Below the pieces are notes generated by a model. It was not told the origin of the DNA and ran no database searches. It was given only the letters and a program-made list of their open reading frames with translations. From Rhizaria sp. SCN 62-66 (lineage: Eukaryota; Rhizaria, unplaced), in NCBI GenBank assembly GCA_001724265.1, contig MEDY01000241.1, positions 1 through 47,319 on the forward strand: a DNA stretch of 47,319 bases, in the 5' to 3' direction. Positions 1 through 12,000 of the stretch are shown piece after piece. The number at the start of each line of letters is the position of its first letter. Position 1 is the first letter of the stretch. The position numbers were made by a program, and so were the translations under genes.

Positions 1-3000
1 GGTTTCGCCGGCCGTCGCCGCGCTGGGGTTGTCCCCGCAGGCCGTGCTCGCGGGCGGGACGCTCTTCGCGCGCCTCGCGGCCGCGCCCGCCGCTGCGGCC
101 GCCGCGGGCGCGCTGTAGGGCGAGGCGCTCTCTGCCGCGCATCTGCTGCCGCCGCAGGCGCTGCTGGCCGCGGCCGAGGCCTCGCGCCTCGCGCTCGCGC
201 TTGGCACGCCGCAGGGTCGCGAGGTCGCCGCCGTCGCCGCCGCCTGGGCCGCCGGCGCCGCGACCTACGCCACGGGCCGGTCCGCGGGCGCGCTGCCCGC
301 GCCGCTCGCGCTGGCCCTGGCGCGCGCCGCCGCGCTGGCGCAGCTTACGCGCGCATAGCTCGCGCTGGCCGCCGCGCTGGGGCCCGCGAGCGCCGCCGCA
401 CTGCTGTGCGGCCCGCTCGCCGTCGCCGCGCCCAGCGCGCTCGTCGCGCTGCCCGCGCTCGGGGCTGTCGGCACTGCTGCTGCCGGGGGCCTCACGGTCG
501 CGGTTCCCGCCGCCGCGCTCGCGCTGGCTGGAACGCCCTACGCGGTGCCGTCTTCGGTGTCCGCGGCTGCGCCCGGCAACGCGGCTGTCGGTGACAACGG
601 TTTGCGCCGCGAGAGACTGCCGACAAGCTTCTACGCGCGCTTTGGGCTGGACGCGGGGCAGAGTGACGCCGAGGCGGTAACGGCCGCGGCCACGGGCGGC
701 GCGGCGGGCGTGCTGGCGCTCGACGACGCCACGGCCGCGGCGCTGCACGACGGCGTGCGCGCGCTGCGGCGCTGCCTCGACTCGGCGCTCGCGCTCGCCA
801 CCAGCGCCGCGGGCGCCGCCGCCGCCGCCGTGACCGCGGCCGCCCCGCTCGCGTTCGACCGCGCCCCTGCTGCGACCACTGCATTGTCCTCGTGGTCTGA
901 GACCCGGGCCAGCGGCAGCGTGCCGCGTCTGCTGGGTCCCGACGTCGCCGCCGACACTGACGCCGAGGACACCACCGCCGCTGCCGGCGGCGGCGCGGAG
1001 GGCGTGCACCTGGGCGCCAACGCGCTCGCGTTTCTGCCCGACTGGGCATCGGCGCTCGTCCACGAGGCCGCGCTCGCGCTGTGGAACGCCGCGCGCCCGC
1101 TCGTCGCGGCCGCCGCGCCCGGGCGCTATGCACCGGGCACCGCCGCCGCATCGGCCGCGGCCGTGACGCCCGCGCTGCGCGCCGCGGGCGAGGCGCTGGC
1201 GGCCGTGCAGTCGCCGTTGTACGCGCTGCGCGCGCTGCTGCACGCGGCGACGGCGGCCGCTGACGCGCAGCAGGGGCTCTACGCGCACGCCGCGGCGCAA
1301 CTCCGCAGAGCGTGCGCACTTGACTGGGGCGCGCCCGCTCTCGTGCTGCCCGAGCCCGTGGCGCCGCGCGAGCCCGTCGCTGCGCCTACGCACGGCGCCT
1401 CCGCGCGCGGCGCGCAGAGCAGCCGCCGCCACACCAGCTCGTCCTCCGCGCCCGCCAAGGACGCCGCGGCGACGGCGGCCGCTGCGGCGGCTTCGGTCGG
1501 CGCCCCACCGCTCGACGGCGCCGCGGGCGCGGCCGCGTTGCACACGGGCCCGCGCGCGGCGCTGGCCGGTACGGTCCGCGTGTGGGACGCGCTGCTGCAA
1601 CCGCAGCTGCGTGCCGCGGCCCTGCGCCACGGGCTGGCCTCCGGCGAAGCCAGCACGCTGACGTGGCCGCACGAGCGTGCGCTGCTGCTGCTCGAGCAGG
1701 CCAAGGACGCACCCATCGCGGCCACGCGCTGGCAGCTCGTCGAGCGCGCCAGCGAGCTGCTTACGGCCGCCGTGCGCCGTGCCACGGACTTGCTCGCGCA
1801 GCAGTCTGCGGGCCGCCGCTCGCGCCGCGGCAGTCTCGCCTCGGGCGCCGCCGCCGCCGCGCTGACCGCCGCCGCGTCGGCCGCGGCCGCTGAGAGCGTC
1901 GAGGACGCGTCCGCGGGCGGCGAGCGCGAGACGGCGTGGCGCGCGCTGGCGCTGCGGCCGTGGACGGGCACCGCGGCGTCGCCGATCCCCGTCGCGCGCG
2001 CCTGGCTTGACATCGCGACCACGGCGCTCGCCGCGGCCACGGGCGCACCCACCGACGGCCGCGCAACCGGCGCCGCGCTGGCGCTGGCCCGCGCAGCGCT
2101 GGCGCACGTGCTGCCGCGCCCGCTGTCAGTGTCGCGCGCGGACGCGGCGCAGACGCTGCCGCAGCTTCTGGCGCCCGACGCGGACTTCGTGCCGCTGGGG
2201 ACTGCGCTCGATGGTGAGTCGAGCGGGTCCGATTCCGAGGCCGAGGCCGACACGGCCGCGGCTGCCGGCGGCGACTGGGGCGTCGCGGCCGCCACAGACG
2301 CACGTGTGCTTTCCGCGGGCACCGGCCGCGCCGCCGCGCTGCTGCGGCTACACGCGCTGCTGCTCGACGCCGAGCTCGCCACGGCCACCGAAAACGCCAA
2401 GACCTCCACGTCGACCTCCGCCACCAGCCGCGGCGGCGCCCCGCCGCGCCCGCTGGCGCTCACTGGCGGCGGCGCCCAGCCCGCCGCCGCCGCTGCCGCT
2501 GCCGCTGCGCCTGCGGCGACCGCGGCGACCGCGGCGAGCACCGTGAGCGCGTCGACGCACCTGTGGTCTGAGCCTGTCGCGGGCAGCCAGGACGCGCCCC
2601 GCGCGCTGTCGGGGCTCGCCGCCGGCACGCGGTTGTGGCGCTGGCTCGACCCCGTGTCGGGCGTGTTCCGCGCCCAGCCCCTGCTGCGTGCCGCCGCGCG
2701 CCGGCCCCCCGCGGTCGCAGTCGCGCTGCGCGACCTGGACGCCGCGGCCGCGGCCGCCGCCGTGCCCGCGCGCGCGGCGACCGCGTCGCAGGTGGGCGCG
2801 CTGGCGGCCGCCGTGGAGACGGCCGCGCTGGGCATCGTCAGCGGCCAGACGTGGGCGCCCGCCACCGCGCTTGCTGCTGTGCTCAACGCGCACGCGCCCG
2901 CGCTCACGTTCTTCCTCGCGGCGCACGAGCGCGCCATGCGTGCTGCGCATCGTGCTGACCCCGCGCCCGCGCCCGCGGTCGAATCCACGCCCGCGGCCGC

Positions 3001-6000
3001 GACCCCCGCGACCACGCACGCCCCCGTGGCCCGGCGCGCGCCCAACGCCGGCCTCGGCGGCCGCATGGGCGGGTCGAGCGCCGCGCACGCAGCCGCGCAG
3101 GCCGCTGCTGCTGCTGCTGCCGCTGCGGGCGCGAATGCTCCCTCCGCCGCCGCTCTGGCCGCGGCGTCGCTCCCGCTCTCCGCCGCTGAGTGCCCCGCGC
3201 CGTCAGTGGTCTGGACGCTGCGCGCGCTGCTCGCGGCGACGCTCTCGGTGCTGCCATCCGCCGCGGCCGGCGCGGGCGCCGTGAGCGAGGTGCGCGTGTG
3301 TCTGCGCGTACTGTGTCTCGCCGCGCGTGTACTCGCCGCCGCCGCAGAGGCCGCGGGCAAACACGCTGAGGCCGCAGCGGTGTGCGCCGCCGTCCTGGCG
3401 CTGCCACAGCTTGAGGCCGCGACCGCGCGCGAGAGCGGCGTCGCCGCGGCGGCGTCCGCGGGCGTGCTCGTCGGTGCCGGTGAAGACCTCGGCGGCGCAG
3501 TCAGCGTGCTTGAGCTGGCGCGCCTGCAAGCCGCGCTCGTGCCCGTGTGGACGCGCGCCGTCGTCGTGCTGCTTGCCGCCAGCATGGCGTCCACAGTCGT
3601 TGGCGGCGCGCTGCCCACCGGCGCGACGTTGCCCCCCGGCTCGCCGTCGGCGACGTCTGCCGCAGCGGCCGCGTCCACTGCCGCCGCCGCTGCCGCCGCG
3701 ACCGCGGCCGACGGCGCGGCGCTGCTGTTTCCCGCCGGCGCGCTGCTGCCACAGTTCCCGTTCCCGCCGCGCGCCGCGCTCGCCGGCGCCGCCATCGCGG
3801 AGCTGCTGCAGCTGCCCGCGGCGCTGCTCCCGGTGCCGCAGAAGGCCGTCCTGCTCCGCTCCGCGCTCGCCATCACGGCGGCCGCGGGCGCCGCGGCGGG
3901 CGAGCACGAGGCTGCCGCGCGGCGCGTGTGGGCCGTGCAGGCGCCGACGCTGCTGCAGCTGGGCGGCCAACCCGCCGAGCTCGCGCGCGTGGTCACCTCC
4001 GGCGCTACGCAATGGTTCGCCATCGCGTCCTCCGACGCGCTCAACGCGCTGCTTGCTACCGCGGCCGCTGGCGCTGGGTTCGGCGCTGCACCCGTGGCCG
4101 ACAAGGACCCCCGCGCGGCGGCCGCCGCCCGCGCCCGCGGCGTCAACCGCGGCAGCGTGCGCGGCGCCGTGCTGCCCGCTGCGGGCGAGGCGGTCGCCAC
4201 AGGCCGCGCCGCGTGGACGCCGCTGCTCTGTAACAGCGCCAACGACGGCCTCGCGGCCCCGTCCGCGCTGCCACTGTTCGAGAGCGTGGCTAGCAGCCAG
4301 ACCGCGCCGCTGCCGAGCTCCGTCGCCGCCGCGGCCATCGCCGAGGCCGAGGCCGCCGTGTGGGTGCCGGTGGCGCGTGCCGCCGCCGCCCTGGGGCTGC
4401 TTGACGTCGCGCAGGCCGCGGCCTACAAGGTCGCGTGCATCTGCTCCGTCGTCGTGGCTAGCGCCGCCGAGGACGCCACCAGGAGGGGCCCTGGCCCGCT
4501 CACGGCCGCGGTGCCCGAGGACCTGCGTCCCGCGGCGGTCACCGGGCCCGGCACCGCGCCGCCCGCCTTCGCCGCGTATTTTGGCGGCGCTGCGCAGTCC
4601 CCTGCTCCTGCTGCTGCCGCGGTCACCGCGCGCACGCTCGTGCTCGGCGCAGAGGCGCAGATCGTGCTCGCGCTCATGTCCGCCGCCGCCGCGGCCGCGG
4701 CCGAGAGCGCGTCCCCGCGGTCCGTTGCCGTGGCCCGCGCTGCCGCCTCGGATGCGCTCGCCACCGCCGCGGTATTGTCCATCCGGGTGCTCACGGCGAC
4801 GAGTCCGGCAACCGCGGCGTCGGCGGCCGCGTGCGTCACGTCGCCGTTGCTCTTCACACTCGACGTACAGCTTCCCGCGCTGCTCGCCAGCTCAGCCGCG
4901 CCCGCGACCGTGCGCGCTGCACAGGGCAAGGCCGCGCTCGCCGCCGCCGCGCTCGCGCTCGGCCTGAGCGCCAGCGCGCCCGCTGCCGTCGCGTCCGCAG
5001 TTGCCACCCGGCTCAGCGGCGCGGGCGCCGTGCGCGCCGCCGCCGCACGCGCGCTCGAGCGCATCGCTGCTGCGTGGGCTCGCGGCGTCGCGCGCACCGG
5101 TTCGGGCCCTGGCTGGGCCGCTCGCGCGCTGCGTACGCTCGACGGCCGCCCACGTATCGTGCCGTCGGCCGCGCTCGTCTCCGCGGCCGCGGACGCCGTG
5201 GGCGCCGCCGAGGCCGTCGAGCCGCGCGACGCCGTCACTTTCTCCAGCGCGGTGCAGCTGCTCAACGCGCTTGAACGCGCTGTGCCAGCCGCCGGCAGCG
5301 TTGCGGCCGCGGACACCGCCGCCAACGCCGCCGCGCGCGCCCTCGCGGAGCCGCTGATATGCGTCCTCGAAGGCCTGGGACTTCGCGGCTGCCACCGCGC
5401 CGGTCTGGAACTGACCGGACGCGCGCTCGCGTCGTCGGGCACGACGCCCGCGGCCGGCGGAGGCAACGGCAGCAGCGGCGGCGGCGGCGAGAGCGGCGTG
5501 CTGCCCGCGTCGGCGCTGCCGCGCGTGTGGGCGCACCGTGCGCTGTGCATGGCGCGCCTCGGTCACGACGTTGACGCGCTTGCGCCGCAGGTCGCGCGCG
5601 CCGCCGCCGCCGGCGAGGCCGCCGCGGCCGCGAACCCGAGCGGCGCCGGCGCCGACGCGTCGCTCTTCTCCGCGGCGGGCGCTGCCCTGTGCTCCACACA
5701 TACCGTCGCCGCGGCGCACGCTCTCCCGCCCGCCGCGCTTCAGGCCGCGCGCCTGTCACGGTTCTGGGCCGCGCTGGCGGACGCCGACTCCGCCGCCGAC
5801 GCCGAGGAGCCCCCTGTTGCAAGCGACGGCGACGGCACGGGGAGCTCGCGCGACCAGTTCCGCTTCTACTCCTCTGCGCTCGCGGCGCTGGTGCCTGAGG
5901 CCGCAGCGGGCGAGACGGACGCCGCGCTGGCCGCCGAGCTGCGCGACAACACCACCTTCTCGCTGCTGCGCATTCCCGTGCTCGTGGCGCTCGCGCGCTG

Positions 6001-9000
6001 GCTGCGCGACCGCGGCTTCGGCGCCGCGCACTGCTCGCGCCCGCTGGACGAGGCCCTCCGCGTCGTCGCGGCCGCAGAGTCGCTCAACGCGCAGTTTATC
6101 ATGCACTTTGGGTCCGCCCGCGCCGCCGCGATCGACGCCGCCGCGTCCGCTGCGAGCGCCGAGACGGCGCGCCGCCGCCGCGAAGCGCTGCTGCTGTTGA
6201 ACACGTCCTCCGCTCTCACGGCCGCGGCCGGCTCGCTCGACGCGCCCGTCGCGCACCCGCCGCAGTCGTTCGCGGTCGCCGCGCTGCGCGGCCAGCGCGC
6301 CGGCGTGACGGTGTCCGCGGCCCCGGGCGTGGGCCTCGCCGGCAGTCACCTGGCTGACGCGCTGCGCGCCGTCTGCACCCGTCGCGAGCTCGTTGCGCTG
6401 GGCGCGCCCGCCGCCGCCGAGGGCGCGGTCTCGGGGACCCTCGCCGGCGACGAGAGCGCGTTCGCGGTGCTCGGCGCCCGCTACGCTGAGGAGCTACTGC
6501 TCTGGCTCTTGGCCGAGTCCGCTGCGCTTGTCACCGCGCGCCACAACGTCCCCGTCGAGGTGCCCGTCCCGACCGGCGCGTCGTCCTGGCTCGGCTTCGA
6601 TGTGGCGCTGTTCGTCACGCCCTCGGAGACCGGCGCCGAGCCGTCCGCCGCGGCCGCCGCGATGCCCGCGCTGCTCGCGTCCGTGATTCGCCTGCACGTG
6701 CCCTCCGCGCCCACGCTTGTGGGCGAGATGTTCGCGCTCGCTGAGGCGCTCACGGCGTCGCCGCAGACTTCTGCCGCGGCCGCGGGCCCGCTCCAGCTCG
6801 CCGCACTCATCGCGCGCGTGTGCGGGACCGCGCCCGCCGTCGCGCTGGCGCACCTGCGTCTCTCCCAGCTCGCTGCGGAGGAGCTCATCGCCCCCGCTGC
6901 GGCGGCCGCCGCTGTAGCGCTTCACAACGCGCGCGCAGAGCCGCACCTCAGCTTCGTTCCCCCGGCTGTCGCCGCTGCCGCCCACGCTGTGTTCGCCTCC
7001 GAGGCGGACCCGACTGTTGCGACCGACGCTGCCGACAGCGACGCGTACGCGCGCGCCCTCTCTGGCGCCATGCGGCCCCTCGCGCTGCCGCAGCTGTGGG
7101 TCTCCGTAGCCGCTCACCTCGTCCGAGTGGGCCGCTTGGGCCCCGCGCGCGCGGTCCTGCTTGAGGCGCGCGCGCTCGCCGCGCCGCTCCTTGCTCGCGC
7201 CGCCGTGACTGGCAGCGCGGCCGAGTCATCTGAGGCCACCACAGCCGCGATGTCGCTATCGACCGCACGCCGCGCGCAGGTCGGCCCCGCGCTAGCGGCC
7301 GCGGTGTGGCACCTCGAGTCGCGCGTGGCCGCGCTCGAGGGCGCGCCGCTGCTCGCCGTGCGCCTCGACGCCGCCGCGCGCCGCGCCGCCGACTGCGCCG
7401 CCGTCGCCGTGCGGTTCACCGCCGCGGGCCGCGCCGGCACGCTCGTGTCCGCGGCCGCCGTCGACGCCGCGCTCCCCGGCGTGACGCTGCACGAGCTCTG
7501 GGCCTGGTCCATGGAGCTCCACGCGCGCGTCGGCACGCTCGCGCGCATGCCGCCTCAGCTCGCGCTGCGTCTGCGGCTCCCCGCCGGCGCTGACGCGGCG
7601 CCGATGCCGTCAGCCGACGCCTCCGACGCGTCGCGCGCGGCCGCCGTCGTGCCGCCTGTGATGGACTCCCTGTCGACCGCGCTCAGCCTGCTGCAGACGC
7701 GCGCTGCTGAGACTGGCTGCGCTCCCTCCGCAGCAGTCCCGACTGCTGCGGCGGTTGCGCGCCACGCGGCTTACCTGCAGCGTCTGCTCGCTACCGCGCG
7801 CGCCGCGTCGTTCGCGCTCGACGCGTCCGCGCGCTGTGCCGCCACCGCGCCTGGCGCCGACGTGCTTACGTCAGCCGCGCCAATGCTCGTGCGCGCCGCC
7901 GCCGCCAGCAGCCGCAGCGACGTGCTGCTCTCGACGCTCGCGCCGACCGATGTAGGCGCCGCCACCGCCGCCGGTGCCTCTGCGGGCGCGGCTGCCTTCA
8001 CGTGGGCGCTGTACCCGGGCGCCGACGCGGACGCGTCTTCCTCCTCCGACGAGGACGACGACGACGCCGATGACCAGTCCAGAGCCCGGAGCAAGGTTGT
8101 GGCGGGCCGCTCAGCCGCAGGCACCGGCAGCCCGGCCTCGCGTTCCCCGCGCCTCCCCGTCGCGGCGCCGCGCCCCCCGCGACCCCGCGGCGGCGTTTCC
8201 GCGCTGCTGTTCACGCAGACGCTGGCGCAGGCGCTCGGCGACATCTTGCCTTGTCTGCCCGCGCTGGCCGCCTCGGCCGAGGCGCTCGAGGCGTGCGGCG
8301 AGCTCTCTGAGGCCGCGCTTACGTTGCGGCTGCAGGGCTTCCTCGCCGCGCGTGTGTACGTGCTCGCGCGCGGCCGCGGCGCCGTCGTGCTCCCCCACTC
8401 CGCGTACGCGTCTGCTGCGACTGCGGCCACTGCCGTCGCCGCTGCGGGTGACGAGTCCGCAGTCACCAATGTGGCCGACGTCCCACCCACTGCGGCCGGC
8501 TACGCCGCGCTCTCGCGCGCCGTCGGCGGCCCCTAGGGCGTGCTCTACTCAGCTCTAGCGGCGCTGAAGCGCGCGGAGACGCTTGCTGAGCGCGCCCTCG
8601 CACCGACTGACCCCGCGAACGAAGGCTGCGGCGGCCGCGGGGTGCGCGCGCTGGCACTCGCCCGCATGGAGCTGGCGCAGACGCTCCGCCTCGGCGACGC
8701 GATGCTGTGCTCCGAGCAGCGCGCCTTCGCCGAGTCCGGGTTCCGCCGCGACGCGCGCGCGCTGCGCGAGCACCGCACCGGCGCGCCCAAGTCCGCGCGT
8801 GGCCACACCGTGGCGGCGCTGCGCTTCTTCGAGGAGCACCCCGAGGTCTTCGGCCGCGACCGCGCTAACAGGCCGTATGGACTCGCGGAGCAGGCGCTTG
8901 ACGCGGCTACCTCGGCGCTCGCCCTGCTCGGCGGCGCAGAGGCCGGCGCAAGCGCGTTGCCGCCGCTGCCGCTGGTCGCATGGGCTGAGCTCGAGGTCGG

Positions 9001-12000
9001 CGCCGCGCTCGCCGCGGTTGCCGCTGCCCGCGAGCTCGACGGCGCTCTCACCGTCGCCCGCTCCGCGCGCCGCGCTGCGTCTGCCTCGACGGCCTCTGCG
9101 GCCGCCACACTCGCCGCGTACGCCGATCTGGCGGCGACGATTGCCGAGTCCAACAACGCGTCTCTGTCGCCCACTGTGTCGGCGACGCTGCCGTCGTGGG
9201 CGCTCGAGCCCTCGCTCGGCCAGTCGTCGGGCCACTCGTCGACCTCGTCGCTGCTGGGTGCGCCCCGCGTGCACCCGCTGCTGGCCGCGTGCCCCGCGGC
9301 CGCGCTCCCGGGTTCGCTCGTGACCTGGCTGTCGTCCGCAGGCCCGCTTGCCGCACTCGCGCTCGCACCGCTGGGCGACTTTGACCCCGCGCTGCTCGTG
9401 CCGGACGCGGCCACGCAGGCACTCCTGCTCGCTGCCCCTGCCGCGGCGGCGATCACCGCCAGCGCCGCCGCCGCCGCCGCCGCGCGTGCCCCGTTCAGCG
9501 GTCTCTTCGGTGGCACGCCGACGCTCGCGCCACGCTCGCGATCGCCGTCGCCCGCGGCGCTCCCCCGCCTGACGCTCAACGCGCAGCCTGGCACCGGCGG
9601 CGCACGCCGTGGTGGGGCGCGCGGCGGCCGTCTCCGCGCTGCGACTGCGATCAGCGCCGGCGCTCTGACGCTCGCGCCGACGACCGCCGCCGCGTCGGTG
9701 CCGTCCGCGGGCGTCAGCGAGACCGCGACGTCCGAGGCGCTGTCGCTCGCCGCGCTGACGCAGAGCGCGCCGCTTGCGCTATGGGCGCCCGTGCACCTCG
9801 CACTCTGGACGCTCACGCTCTCCGTCGTCAACACGGCGGCGCCCATCGCGGCCACGAACGCCGCTGCGGCGTCCGCTGCCGCGTCGGCGGCGGCGCTCGC
9901 TGCCCAGGAAGGCGCCTCGCGCAAGCGCGCCGGCAACGCCGTCGCAGCCGCGAACGCGGGGACTGCTCGCGGCGCCGGTGGCCAATCGCGCGCTGTGGCG
10001 AGCGAGGCAGACTCGACCGGTAGTCTCAGCGAGCTCTGGAGCAGTGACGCCGCGGTTGTCTCGAACGTCTACGGCCCCGCGCTGATCTCTGCCGCGCACG
10101 CTAGCGACGAGGGCGCGCTGCTCGTCGCCGAGACGGCGTTGGCGCGCGCCCGCATGCACCTTGCGTCCCTCGGTCACGCCGAGGCTGGTGTTGGCGCCGC
10201 CGACCCCGTGGGCTCCGCGATTGACAACGCGTGGTCGCGCGCGGCCTTCGAGGCGGATATCGATGCAGTTGTCGCCGCGGCAGCGCGCCTGACTGCGGGC
10301 CCCGACGGCGATGAGGTCGACACGGGCGAGTCCAAAAGCACCGAGAGCGCCCCGCTTGCGCCGCTGGCCCGCGCCTACCTCGCGCGCGTGCGCGCTGCCG
10401 GCGCGTTGTCCCGCGCTCTCTCGCACGCTCTCGCCCTGGACATGGCTTCCGCCGCCGGCGCCGCCGCGCTCGCGCTCGCCCGCCTGGTCGGCACCGCGCA
10501 CCCGCTGCTCACGGCGCGCCTGCTCGCGCTCGCGCTCAACTGCGCGCACCGCGAGTCCGCGCTGCGTGCCGTGCGCGACCACCACGCGCCGCGCCCCGAG
10601 ACGCTGGTGGCCGCGGACGCGCAGCCCGCGCCCGAGGCTGTGGTGCTGGCGCGCCGCGAGTTCCTCTCCGCCGCTGCCCCTGGCGCGCTGGGCGCGATCT
10701 TCGCTCACGGCGGCTGCGGCGCGCCCGCCGCACTGGCGTCGACTGAGCAAGTCACGGCTGAAGCCTTCCTCGCGCACCACGCGCGCGCGGCCGCGGTCAC
10801 GGCGCTGCGCTTCCCGCCGCGCCCCGAGGGCCTTGCGGCCGCAGCGGCCGAGGAGGAGGCCGAGGCCGCCGCCGCCGAGCTGACTCGCCGCGGTCTTACT
10901 TTCCTGGCGGCCGACGCGACGGCACTGTGTGCGGCCGCGCTGCCCGCGCTGCCCAGCCACGACGCGCTGCTGCAGGCGGGCGAGCTGCTGGGCGGCGCGA
11001 GCGGGCTGCCGTCGCTGCGCGCCGCCGCACAGGGCTCCGACGCTGCGGGCGGACTGGGCGTGTTCCAGCTCGACTTCGCCTCGATGCTCTCGCTGCTACC
11101 CGCGACCATGCGCGCAGTGCAGGTCACATACGATGCCGCCACGGGCACGCTCTACGGCGCAGTCTTTGCCGCGCCCGAGTCCTACGCCAGCATCGCGCCC
11201 TCTGCGCCTGCGGCCGCCGCGTCTGCTGGTGCTGATGCGGCCGGCGGCGCCGCGGCCCCTGCTGCCGGGGCGCCCGCTACCGGCGCGACGACTGCGCGCC
11301 GCGACAAGAACAGCGAGGCCGCGGCTGCTGCTGCCGCCGCGGCTGCCGCTGCTGCTGCAGTCAACGCAGCTGCCGCCGCCGCCGAGCAGGCGATTGCCTC
11401 CGCCGGGCTCGCTGGCCTGCCCGCCGCCGTGTCCCCGTCTGCGCTCGGCAGCCGCTACGCGCCCTCGCGCGCGGTCCGCGTCGCTGCGGTGACGCTCTCC
11501 GTGGCCGCACGTGCCCGGCTCGCGCGCCTGGCGGGCGACTGGGCCGCGATCGAGCAGGCTGTGGCCGCGGGCGTCGCGCGCCACGACGCGCAGCGCTTCG
11601 CGGGCCCACTCGAGGACGTCGAGCGCCGCTTTGGCGCGCTCACGGCCGCGCTAGACGCCGTCACGCTCCCGCTGTGGGCGCAGCTTGGCGTCACCCCGCA
11701 GAAGCACTATGACGCACGCTTCGCCACCGCCAAGGCCGCCGCTGCCTCCGCGGCTGCCGCCGGTGACGCTGCCGCCATTGCTGCCGCAGAGGCTGCCGCG
11801 GCGCTTGCGTCGACGGAGAACGCCCGCGTGGGCAGCCGGGGCCGCGCGACTGGTGCCGCGGCCGCGCCGCAGACCCAGCAGCGCGCGGGCTCGCGCTCCA
11901 AGACGCGCGCGTCTGCGAACGGCGCCGGCGGCCGCGGGCGGCGCGGCGGCGACGGGGCCGCCGCGGCCGACGCGGGCGCCGCGCCCGGCAGTGTTGACGC

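Noticed and set aside
1-545. TAGs at 116 and 356 hidden in introns
   Set aside because: Placed introns in the window are AT-rich, 100-253 bp, with GTNCG donors. This stretch is uniformly GC-rich, keeps one frame and reads like the rest of the protein.
1279-4338. 1,019-codon antisense ORF over CFAP46, and similar ones at 11707-13833 and 23367-25376
   Set aside because: Shadow frames produced by Ala codons on the coding strand. They are Ala/Ser/Thr low-complexity with no recognisable motif.
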